Below are positions 8,975-17,307 of a stretch of 64,000 bases of DNA, in pieces. Position numbers and translations under genes: made by a program. The notes beneath the pieces were generated by a model. The model was not told the origin of the DNA. It ran no database searches and saw nothing but the letters and a program-made list of their open reading frames with translations. The stretch is from Calditrichota bacterium. Its GTDB lineage: Bacteria > Calditrichota > Calditrichia > RBG-13-44-9 > J042. The first letter of the stretch is position 1, and each line of letters opens with the position of its first letter. Location: NCBI GenBank assembly GCA_013150955.1, contig JAADJD010000020.1, positions 124,001-188,000 on the forward strand, given 5' to 3'.

Positions 8975-10030
8975 ATGAAACAGATGATACGTTGGATCTG
9001 GGTTTTACTTGTTTTCTTTGTACCGTCTCTTCTGGCACAGGCTCTTTTTCAGGAAACGTTCTCCGAGGGGACGCTGGATAATGTCTGGTATCCCGGTTTT
9101 AATGCCAACGGCAAGGGCAAAATTTTTACACCCAAACCGTACCCGGATAATCCCAGCGGGGATGGCTGGGTGGGCTGGATGAGCACGGCGCGTCCGGACA
9201 CCGGGATGGTGGCATCCTGTTTTGCCGGGGATCCAGGATGGAGCGATTTTTATTTTGAGGCTATGGTTTATCTGCCCGCAGAGGGGGGAACGCCATTTGG
9301 ATTTTTCCAGCTGTTCGGGCTGGAATTTCGAGTGGATTCCAGCGGAAATACGTCCGGATATCAGTTTGTAGCGGTATTAAATCCTAACTCGATGGTTACG
9401 CCGCGATTCCGATTCCGAAAACGCCCCAAAGACACGCCCGCTCAACCGGTAGTGATTCATGAGTGGAAGGCCACGGATTACCCGGAGCTGATTCCCGATA
9501 CGTCTGGATGGTATAAAATGGCCGTGAATGTGGTGGGTGATCAATTCTGGTTTTATTTCAATGATCAGGAATTGCCCGGATGTCCTTACACAGATACAAC
9601 GTCCAGTCCGAAGTTCGACAGCGGGTTTATTGGGTTTTATGCCTTTCATATGAATTTTAACGATCAACTGGATTCCGCCAATCTCTATGTTGACGACGTA
9701 AGAGTCACCGAGCCCCTGACTCAAATCGATGATGCGGAACCGGTGGCAATCGAAGGGTATCGACTGGAACAAAATTATCCCAATCCCTTCAATCCCACCA
9801 CGACCATTTCCTTTACCATTCCTCGCGGTGAATGGGTTAATCTGGAAATTTACAACAATCTGGGGGAAAACATCCGCACGTTAGTGGCAGGCCGTTTCCC
9901 TGCGGGAACGCATTCGGTGCGCTGGGATGGTCGGGATGATCGGGGAAGGGTGGTACCGGCCGGCATTTATTATTATCGCCTGAAGGCCGGAGATTTTGTT
10001 CAGGCCAGAAAGATGTTGTTGGCAAAATAA
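8975..10030 (+). CDS. secreted lectin-fold protein with C-terminal FlgD/T9SS-type sorting domain
   Basis: A 351-residue exported protein. A signal peptide occupies residues 1-22 (WIWVLLVFFVPSLLAQA). Residues ~25-245 look like a concanavalin/LamG-type beta-sandwich: an FSEGTLDNVWYP start, FEAMVYLP in the middle, and a closing LYVDDVRVTEP. After a short linker the C-terminus carries QNYPNPFNPTTTISF, then GRDDRGRVVPAGIYYYRL and a final RKMLLAK. This is the FlgD Ig-like / type A sorting domain used for type IX secretion, so surface exposure is likely. No catalytic motif is seen, so sugar or polymer binding is the best guess. The ribosome site GGAGAGGTGAGG precedes the ATG. The gene heads a block containing a TonB receptor and a PorV-like barrel. 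Confidence 0.75.
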   Translation: MKQMIRWIWVLLVFFVPSLLAQALFQETFSEGTLDNVWYPGFNANGKGKIFTPKPYPDNPSGDGWVGWMSTARPDTGMVASCFAGDPGWSDFYFEAMVYLPAEGGTPFGFFQLFGLEFRVDSSGNTSGYQFVAVLNPNSMVTPRFRFRKRPKDTPAQPVVIHEWKATDYPELIPDTSGWYKMAVNVVGDQFWFYFNDQELPGCPYTDTTSSPKFDSGFIGFYAFHMNFNDQLDSANLYVDDVRVTEPLTQIDDAEPVAIEGYRLEQNYPNPFNPTTTISFTIPRGEWVNLEIYNNLGENIRTLVAGRFPAGTHSVRWDGRDDRGRVVPAGIYYYRLKAGDFVQARKMLLAK

Positions 10031-10041
10031 CCACCATCTAA

Positions 10042-10077
10042 ACGGGCGGGTGGGGACATTGACCCCATCCTGCCCGT
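10042..10077 (+). other. strong intercistronic hairpin
   Basis: ACGGGCGGGTGGGG (10042-10055) pairs over 14 positions, with one bulge and one G-T pair, with CCCCATCCTGCCCGT (10063-10077) across a 7-nt loop. No T run follows, so it is not a standard terminator. It sits 12 nt after the secreted-protein gene and 59 nt before the TonB receptor. It may protect the upstream mRNA end or lower downstream expression. Confidence 0.6.
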
Positions 10078-10135
10078 AACTGATAACGGCTCCGGGATGG
10101 CTGGAGCCTGATGACTGAGAGGGAGAGCGCCGAAG

Positions 10136-12817
10136 ATGCGGCATACCTTTCTAAAAACCACACTGGTTTTTATTTTAGGGGTGCTGGTCACCTGCCTGCT
10201 TGCCGGAACCACGGGAAAAATCGTGGGGACGGTAGTCGATAAGCAAACCGGTGAACCCCTTGTGGGCGTGAATATCCGCCTGTTAAATACCCACCTGGGC
10301 GCTTCCACCGATCTGGATGGTCAGTTTTTGATTTTGAATGTCCCACCTGGTGTGTACGATGTGGAAGTGAGTATGTTAGGATATAAAACAATCGTTCAAA
10401 AAGACGTGAAAGTTTCGATCGATTTAACAACCCGGTTGACTTTTCAATTGGAGGAAGCGCCAATTGAAGGGGAGGAGGTGGTGGTTGTTGCCGAGCGTCC
10501 GCTCATACGGAAAGACATTACTTCCCGACAGTCTTATATTGGCAGTAAGGAAATCATTGATTTACCGGTGTCGGATTTTAAGGCGGTACTGTCCCTGCAG
10601 GCTGGCATTATCAAAGATGCTGCAGGACGGTTGCACATTCGGGGCGGACGTCAGGGTGAAATTGCCTTTCTAATCGACGGCGTGTACATGGATGATCCCC
10701 TTCAGGGTGGTTTTGGTAGCGAATTACAGGAAAGCAATCAGGCCCGCCAGGCCATGAGTGCTAATCTGGGCATCTTGATCAGTGATGATGCCATCGATGA
10801 AATGGTGGTCATTAGCGGTACCTTCAATGCGGAATATGGCAATGTGATGTCCGGTGTGGTGAACATTGTTACCCGCGAACCCAGTCCCACCTACACCGGG
10901 CGTTTAGAATTTACCAGCGACTACGTAAACCGTTCTCCCTACCGACGTCCCAATGCCCTGGTGGAGGATAAAAATCCCATTGTAGATGCTCTGAGCGGAA
11001 AACGCCTGTTCTATTCTCCCCCGGAAAATTTGCAGGGTTTTCCCACCCGGTTGCCGTTTGCCGGTCAGTTTCAGGGATCCTTTAGTGGCCCCGTTCCCGG
11101 TGTCCCGCACCTGTCCTTCTTCTTTTCAGGAAAGTATGCCAATCTCAATTCCCATTTGCCGCATGGCTTCGATTTGCAACGGAGCTATTTTACCAAGCTG
11201 ACGTATTACCTTTCGCCAACATTTAAAATCAATTTTACAGAAAATTTCAGTCGACGCATTTTTCAGATCTATGATCATGCCTGGAAGTACCTACCCCAAA
11301 ATCAGGGATTAAACTGGTTAACGCAGCGACGCCATATCTTTACCATTACCCATACGATTTCTCCCAGGGCGTTTTACATCCTGAACGTTGGGTTGTCCGA
11401 TCAGCGCAGCGAATTTGGCGTCTGGAACTGGAAAGAAAACCGCTTTGCCGATCCCGAAACGGAATATGAGAAAGGGGAGCGGGACAACGAACTGGAGTTT
11501 TATGTGCGGGGCACGGACGATCTGTATTTGTTGAGCACCTCTCGGGTATTTTCGATTAAAGGCGATTTGAATTACCAGGCCGGGATGCATCATGAATTCA
11601 AGACCGGTTTTGAGATCAAAGCCCATGACCTATCCACATATAAACGGATTGAACCCTGGCCGGAGCAGGGTGGCGCGAATCGTACCATTGCGTTTGATAA
11701 ACAACCGCTGGAAGCCGCATTTTACATTCAGGACAAGATTGAGTACGATTACATCATCATTAATGCCGGATTGCGATTGGATTACGTGGATGTCCGGGCA
11801 GAGCGCTGGCGCGAAATCGATAATCCGCTTTCCGGTCTGGTAAAAGCCTCTCCACGGTATCAGCTCAGTCCGCGATTGGGAATGGCTCTGCCCATCTCTG
11901 AAAATACCGTGTTTCACTTCTCTTACGGTCACTTTTTCCAGTTTCCCAGCTACGCCGATGTATATACCAATCTGGTCTATCAGAATCCGGAGATCATGAG
12001 CCGGGAAGCCTTTGTCATTGTTGGCAATCCGGGAGTGGAACCTCAGAAAACCGTGGCCTATGAGGCAGGACTGAAATTTCAGCTGGGAAATTCCAGCGCC
12101 CTGGATGTAACCGCCTACTTTAAGGATTTAACAAACCTGCTGGGCACCCGATTTTATCGTCGGCAATTAATCTACCGCTATTCCGTGTTTACCAACATCG
12201 ACTACGGGAGCGTGAAAGGAATTGATTTTAGCTGGCGATATTTCTATGCGCCTTACCTTCAGTTAAATGTAAATTATACCTATTCCGTGGCCACGGGGAA
12301 CAGTTCCTTCCCGACGGATCAGGCGTACAATGCCTATTTCCAGCTGGAAGAAGCCCATCAGGAATACCCGCTGGATTTTGATCAGCGCCATAACATCAGC
12401 GCATCGATTATTTTGACTTATCCCCGGCGAGAGGGAGCATCCATGTGGGAGCGCTGGTTATTATCTAACACCAACTTGAGCGTGATCATCCAGTACGCTT
12501 CAGGATTTCCGTACACTCCGGTTACGGATGATCCCACACTATTTATTAAACCCAACTCAGCACGAATGCCGTGGACTGGCACCGTGGATTTGCGGCTGGA
12601 AAAACGATGGAATTTTATGGGCAGTCAGTGGGGCGTGTTTACCGAAATCACCAATTTATTTGATCGTCTGAACGTGTTGCGGGTACAACCTTACACCGGC
12701 CGCATCTGGGATACTGGAAAACTGGACCTGCTGGCTACGGGAACCGATTACGTACACGATCCCAGCGATGCCGGTCCCCCTCGCTTGATTCGATTGGGGG
12801 CAGTGGTTCAATTTTAA
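10136..12817 (+). CDS. TonB-dependent outer-membrane receptor with CarboxypepD_reg-like N-terminal domain
   Basis: An 893-residue outer-membrane receptor. A signal peptide (to about residue 23) is followed by a CarboxypepD_reg-like beta-sandwich with the usual GTVVDKQTGEPLVGVNIRL opening. The plug domain has RGGRQGEIAFLIDGVYMDDP and a closing YGNVMSGVVNIVTREP. About 650 residues of alternating beta-strand sequence follow, ending in aromatic LIRLGAVVQF, as expected for a 22-strand barrel with a C-terminal F. Such proteins import large ligands using TonB energy. It lacks the full SusC signature and has no SusD next to it. Instead it is followed by a large secreted protein and a PorV-like barrel, a trio that suggests surface handling of an unknown ligand. 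The ribosome site is GAGAGGGAGAG before the ATG. Confidence 0.88.
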   Translation: MRHTFLKTTLVFILGVLVTCLLAGTTGKIVGTVVDKQTGEPLVGVNIRLLNTHLGASTDLDGQFLILNVPPGVYDVEVSMLGYKTIVQKDVKVSIDLTTRLTFQLEEAPIEGEEVVVVAERPLIRKDITSRQSYIGSKEIIDLPVSDFKAVLSLQAGIIKDAAGRLHIRGGRQGEIAFLIDGVYMDDPLQGGFGSELQESNQARQAMSANLGILISDDAIDEMVVISGTFNAEYGNVMSGVVNIVTREPSPTYTGRLEFTSDYVNRSPYRRPNALVEDKNPIVDALSGKRLFYSPPENLQGFPTRLPFAGQFQGSFSGPVPGVPHLSFFFSGKYANLNSHLPHGFDLQRSYFTKLTYYLSPTFKINFTENFSRRIFQIYDHAWKYLPQNQGLNWLTQRRHIFTITHTISPRAFYILNVGLSDQRSEFGVWNWKENRFADPETEYEKGERDNELEFYVRGTDDLYLLSTSRVFSIKGDLNYQAGMHHEFKTGFEIKAHDLSTYKRIEPWPEQGGANRTIAFDKQPLEAAFYIQDKIEYDYIIINAGLRLDYVDVRAERWREIDNPLSGLVKASPRYQLSPRLGMALPISENTVFHFSYGHFFQFPSYADVYTNLVYQNPEIMSREAFVIVGNPGVEPQKTVAYEAGLKFQLGNSSALDVTAYFKDLTNLLGTRFYRRQLIYRYSVFTNIDYGSVKGIDFSWRYFYAPYLQLNVNYTYSVATGNSSFPTDQAYNAYFQLEEAHQEYPLDFDQRHNISASIILTYPRREGASMWERWLLSNTNLSVIIQYASGFPYTPVTDDPTLFIKPNSARMPWTGTVDLRLEKRWNFMGSQWGVFTEITNLFDRLNVLRVQPYTGRIWDTGKLDLLATGTDYVHDPSDAGPPRLIRLGAVVQF

Positions 12818-12901
12818 CCATATGGGAAGAGGATGAATACATCGATTGGTCGCATTGGGTCGAATGGTGCAGACAGAAATTCCCGACAGGAAGGATAATG
12901 G

Positions 12902-15900
12902 ATGGAGCTCGATAAAATGATTCATCGAATGGTACCTGTATGTAGAATGTTTCTCGTCATTGCGTTTTTCCTGCCAGCTTTTGTTTTTTCTCAATCATTA
13001 TTCAACGCTCGGGATGAAGGGCGACTTGTCTACGAACGATACAAACAACGGTTGAAAGGTGCACTGAATAAAGAATATGCCAAAATCGACCGCGGTGTGG
13101 GCATTCTGGATCGCGGGGAATTGTCCAATGTTGTCGGAAATTTTGGGGTCATTTCCAATTTCCACCTGTTTGCACCGGCATTTCACTGGCCCAGCTGGGC
13201 AGATTATCGCCATCAGTATTGTTTTGGATTGGAATTGCTGGTGGGCGTGAAAGGGGATGTGGTCACCTCCATTCATGATCCGGCTACCGTGGCGGAAAAC
13301 TACGATTGGGAGGCTAAAGATGGATCGCTGGGGAATCTGTTTTCCGGTAATGTGACGGTACCGGACGGTACTCCCGTGCTGGCCAGCTCGGACAATCCCG
13401 AGACCTGGCCCATTGGACCGGATGGCGAGCCCTTCTGGCCCGGCCCATTTCGTATCGATCCCGAAACCAGGCAGCAGGTACCCGGAGAGTTCGTTTCTGA
13501 ACGCGACGTCTATGCGGAGTTTACCGATCAAAATAATCAGAAGGGAGCTTATGGCCTGGAAGTCCGGCAAACGGCCTATTCGTTTAGCCGAAGTTATGCA
13601 CGAGATTTTCTGATCTTTGATTTCTGGATTTACAATACGTCGGCCGATACGCTGGATTCTGTCTGGGTCGGGTACATGGCCGATTTTAAAGTGGATTTCG
13701 ATGCCCATGATCTGATTCGCTTTATCTCACTTGATGGGACCGGTAAAAAAGACCTGGTTTACCTCTGGGATGCGGATCCCACCGAAGGGATCTGGGACAT
13801 TACGGGCTACATCGGATTCCTGATGTTGTTTACCCCTGAAAATAAAGGAATTACCGATTTTCATTTTTTCGATAATATTTACGAACCCAGTACGAATGAG
13901 CAACTCTGGGAAATCATGACCAGCGATACTTCCGGGGCGCATATCACCGTCAGTAATTATTTCCACGGCGAAAATCATCGCATTGATGACGATCGCCTGG
14001 CTCCGGATATGGATCCATCCGGGCGAGGACTGGGTACCGATTTTGTTTTCATCGTTTCTACCGGACCCCTGACTTTATTGCCGGGAGATAGCATCCATTC
14101 TGCCTTTGCCGTGGTGATGGGAGAAACGGAAGAAGACATGCTGGCCAATGCTCGCATGGTGAAACGCATGGCCAACCAATATTATCTGGGGCCCAATGCT
14201 CCCAAATCACCCGTTGTGCAGGGATTTGCAGGGGATGGGAAGGTAATTATCACCTGGGATGGTCGGGAGTCGGAAACTTCAACCGATCTGCTTACCCGCA
14301 AGGTGGATTTTGAGGGATACCGGATTTACCGCAGTGAAGATTATGGTCAGAGCTGGGGCAAACCCATTACCGATGAAAAGGGCAATCTGATCGGGTATGT
14401 CCCCATTGCCCAATTCGACCTGAACAATAAAATCACCGGTCGGGATCCTTATTCCAATTTTTATTTGGGGAATGATACCGGTTTGCGACACACTTTTGTG
14501 GATACCACGGTCATCAATGGCGTGGAATACTGGTATACGGTGACCGCCTACGATCACGGAGATCCGGAAACCGGGGTACCCGCCCTGGAAAGCGCACGGG
14601 GGATTACCCCCGATGAGCCCAACACGGTCAGTGTCATTCCTTCCGCGCCGGCTTCAGGGTTCCAGTTCTCGCAAATAACGGGTGGAGACTCGTTACCCCC
14701 TCAGGGAGGCCCCTGCGATTCACGGTTGGCCATCGAGATTGTTGATCCGCGTGCCCTTACCGGACATACCTACCGGGTGACTTTCAATGATGTAGGATGG
14801 GTGTTAAAACCGGATGCCGATGGATTTCTGGATACCGTGGTGACCACCACGTTTAATCTTATTGATCTGACCACCGGGGATACATTGCTTTATAACCACC
14901 CCCTTCTGGATGAGACCGGAGATAATGTGCCGGTCACCGATGGCTTTCGGGTTCTGGCACAGGACCGGGAACCGGAGGTGACCTTTTTAGGATGGACCCG
15001 CGTCATGGGAGACACCTGTACGTTTGACTGGCGGGTAAAAAATTATGAAAATTTTGCCAATCATCCCTGGGTAGGGCCAGAGGCCATTTATACCAGCGAC
15101 GACATTCGCATTACGGTAGATTACAATCCCGATGGGGGTTCCAGGGTTCAATGGTTTGACAACTATTATGGTACTCCACTGGATACCTTCATTCACATTC
15201 CCATCCGCATCGAAGTCATAACGGATCCGCAAAATCCCATTGATATCGGATCGACCTCCCGGCTCATGGAATACGAAATTAACAGCGATCCGGCCTGGCA
15301 CGATTCCCATTACAGCCCGCTGGGCTGGGATCTGGAGCCGGGTGGTGCCGGTTACAATCCCAATTATCCCTGGATGTACCTGTGGCCCGATATTCTGAAC
15401 CTCCGCCGCGTGATCACCGATCCTCAAACCGGTTTACAACGGGAAGTGGGACTCTATCTGTTAACCCAGAACTTTCCCGATCGATATCCCGATCAAAATG
15501 GTCAAATGGTGGAACGACCGGCTGTTAAACCCTCTCAGGGCGATCAATTCGAAATCCGCACCCGGAAGCTTTTCCGCTCTCAGGTTTACTACGAATTTAC
15601 CACCAGTCCTGGAAAATTCGATATCCTGAAAGCCGACCTGGATCAGGTTAAAGTCATTCCCAATCCATATATCGTTCGGGCGGGTTGGGAGCGCAGCGCG
15701 TTTGAAGGGCGCATCCAATTTGTAAATTTGCCTCCACAGTGCGAAATCACTATTTATACAGTAGCTGGAGATCGGGTCATCACCCTGCAACACAATAGCG
15801 ATACCAATTACACCTTCTGGAATTTACAAAATGAATCGGGGATAAACGTGGCGTATGGGGTTTACGTCTACGTGGTCAAAGCTCCTGATGGCCAGAAAAA

Positions 15901-15928
15901 AGTGGGACGATTTGTGATCATCAAATAA
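12902..15928 (+). CDS. large secreted protein with Fn3-like region and C-terminal sorting-like domain
   Basis: A 1008-residue exported protein. The signal peptide is MIHRMVPVCRMFLVIAFFLPAFVFSQ. The body is rich in beta-strand, Asp, Gly and aromatic residues. At ~440-560 there is a fibronectin-III-like region (GYRIYRSEDYGQSWGKP ... NGVEYWYTVTAYDHG). The last ~95 residues (VIPNPYIVRAGW ... YGVYVYVVKAPDGQKKVGRFVIIK) are a diverged FlgD/Ig-type C-terminal domain. No enzyme motif is recognised. It starts 84 nt after the TonB receptor and ends 1 nt before the next ATG, so it is co-transcribed with both. The middle gene of a receptor/cargo/PorV trio is most simply the T9SS cargo or a surface ligand binder; this is inferred from gene order. 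Confidence 0.7.
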   Translation: MELDKMIHRMVPVCRMFLVIAFFLPAFVFSQSLFNARDEGRLVYERYKQRLKGALNKEYAKIDRGVGILDRGELSNVVGNFGVISNFHLFAPAFHWPSWADYRHQYCFGLELLVGVKGDVVTSIHDPATVAENYDWEAKDGSLGNLFSGNVTVPDGTPVLASSDNPETWPIGPDGEPFWPGPFRIDPETRQQVPGEFVSERDVYAEFTDQNNQKGAYGLEVRQTAYSFSRSYARDFLIFDFWIYNTSADTLDSVWVGYMADFKVDFDAHDLIRFISLDGTGKKDLVYLWDADPTEGIWDITGYIGFLMLFTPENKGITDFHFFDNIYEPSTNEQLWEIMTSDTSGAHITVSNYFHGENHRIDDDRLAPDMDPSGRGLGTDFVFIVSTGPLTLLPGDSIHSAFAVVMGETEEDMLANARMVKRMANQYYLGPNAPKSPVVQGFAGDGKVIITWDGRESETSTDLLTRKVDFEGYRIYRSEDYGQSWGKPITDEKGNLIGYVPIAQFDLNNKITGRDPYSNFYLGNDTGLRHTFVDTTVINGVEYWYTVTAYDHGDPETGVPALESARGITPDEPNTVSVIPSAPASGFQFSQITGGDSLPPQGGPCDSRLAIEIVDPRALTGHTYRVTFNDVGWVLKPDADGFLDTVVTTTFNLIDLTTGDTLLYNHPLLDETGDNVPVTDGFRVLAQDREPEVTFLGWTRVMGDTCTFDWRVKNYENFANHPWVGPEAIYTSDDIRITVDYNPDGGSRVQWFDNYYGTPLDTFIHIPIRIEVITDPQNPIDIGSTSRLMEYEINSDPAWHDSHYSPLGWDLEPGGAGYNPNYPWMYLWPDILNLRRVITDPQTGLQREVGLYLLTQNFPDRYPDQNGQMVERPAVKPSQGDQFEIRTRKLFRSQVYYEFTTSPGKFDILKADLDQVKVIPNPYIVRAGWERSAFEGRIQFVNLPPQCEITIYTVAGDRVITLQHNSDTNYTFWNLQNESGINVAYGVYVYVVKAPDGQKKVGRFVIIK

Positions 15929-15929
15929 A

Positions 15930-17021
15930 ATGAACGGAATCATCATGAGGTCGACCAAGCGGGTTTACTACTACCTCGAAGAGTTTATTGCAGACCGTTC
16001 CCGAATGCTGATCGGTATTCTGCTGGCAGGGGCAATAATTTTTGCGGCCCATCCACTTTTAGCCGTTTCAAAGAAAGGCACTTCGGTTGCCCAGTTTTTG
16101 AAAATCGGCGTCGGTGCACGAGCCGCCGCCATGGGAAGTGCATTTGTTGGACTGGCCAACGATGTGACCGCATTATACTGGAATCCCGCCGGCATTGCCC
16201 GTCTCGATCGTCCCCAGTTTATGGCCGCCCATACGGAATGGTTTGCGGATTTAAACCACGAATTTATGGGGCTGAGTTTGCCGCTGGGTCCTTCTACAGC
16301 GCTGGGAGTTAGTTTTACGGCTTTTTATGCACCGGAGATGGAACAGACCACAATCGAGGAGCCAGAGGGAACCGGTATTTATTTTGACACCCAGGACATT
16401 GCCATCGGACTTACCTATGCCCGACGCCTGACGGATCGATTTAGTTTTGGTATGACGGCAAAATATGTTCATCAGCGTTTGTTTAACGAAACTGCCAGTA
16501 CATTTGCTGTGGACATCGGTGGTCAGTTGCACACCGGTTTTAAAGGCATGCGCCTGGGAATGGTGATGACCAACTTTGGTGGGAAGATGCGTCTGGATGG
16601 TCGCGACCTGATTGTCAGTTACGATCCACGGGTGGATGTAGCCGGAAATCCCTTAATCGAATCCAAGCTGTCCACAGAAAGCTGGCCTTTGCCTCACAGT
16701 TTTCGCATCGGGATTGCGCTGGATTTGCTGGGGAAGCAGGCCGCCGTACATTACGATCCGATTCAGCGCATTACCGTTACCATTGATGGCTATCATGTGA
16801 ATGACGCAGCCGAAACCCTGAACTGGGGCGCCGAATACGCCTGGAGCGAATTATTTTTCCTACGAGCCGGTTATCGCTGGAATCACGATACAGAACGCTG
16901 GTCGCTTGGGGTGGGCATTCGTCTGCCCTTCCAGCGATGGATGGTGCAGGCCGATTACGCCTTTGCCCAGATGGGGGATCTGGGGCCGATCCAGCGCATG
17001 CAAATCGGTATCCAATTTTAA
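15930..17021 (+). CDS. PorV/PorQ-family outer-membrane protein
   Basis: A 363-residue beta-barrel of the PorV/UPF0164 family. After a hydrophobic export segment (MLIGILLAGAIIFAAHPLLA) comes the family hallmark: FLKIGVGARAAAMGSAFVGLANDVTALYWNPAGIA. Alternating strands follow to a C-terminal aromatic end (MQIGIQF). In Bacteroidota, PorV carries T9SS cargo to the attachment complex; here it directly follows a protein with a sorting-like C-terminus, which fits that role. The ATG at 15930 lies 1 nt after the previous stop; an in-frame ATG at 15945 is also possible, and neither has a strong ribosome site. The long n-region before the hydrophobic segment is unusual for a signal peptide and may mean that the true start is internal. 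Confidence 0.8.
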   Translation: MNGIIMRSTKRVYYYLEEFIADRSRMLIGILLAGAIIFAAHPLLAVSKKGTSVAQFLKIGVGARAAAMGSAFVGLANDVTALYWNPAGIARLDRPQFMAAHTEWFADLNHEFMGLSLPLGPSTALGVSFTAFYAPEMEQTTIEEPEGTGIYFDTQDIAIGLTYARRLTDRFSFGMTAKYVHQRLFNETASTFAVDIGGQLHTGFKGMRLGMVMTNFGGKMRLDGRDLIVSYDPRVDVAGNPLIESKLSTESWPLPHSFRIGIALDLLGKQAAVHYDPIQRITVTIDGYHVNDAAETLNWGAEYAWSELFFLRAGYRWNHDTERWSLGVGIRLPFQRWMVQADYAFAQMGDLGPIQRMQIGIQF

Positions 17022-17062
17022 TCCCAAATGGATGCGACACAAATGAACACGAAAAAAATAAA

Positions 17063-17230
17063 AAACCCAGATTATACATTAACCTGCGAATTACACGAAT
17101 TAACACGAACAAAAATAATAAAGTCCGTTTGATTATATCCAGATGAAAAATTCGGAGATTTATTCGCTATTTTGTTGATGTTTTTCGGATTCACTCGCGT
17201 GATTCGTGGCTTAAGACATTATTGGGGTTA
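17063..17230. repeat. palindromic intergenic element, simple copy (C)
   Basis: A single copy of the dispersed element. The left end is AACCCAGATTATACATTA with arm CGAATTACACGAATTAACACGAAC. The right arm is TTCACTCGCGTGATTCGTGG, ending ACATTATTGGGGTT. A fragment of another left arm (AAATGAACACGAAAAAAATAA) precedes it at 17041. It fills most of the gap between the PorV-like gene and the GH31 gene. Confidence 0.82.
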
Positions 17231-17307
17231 AATTGATTTTTCATGCAAGTTTTCTAATGGACGATGTGGTTATCAAACTGTGATCTATAAAACGGAGAAC
17301 CACGGCA

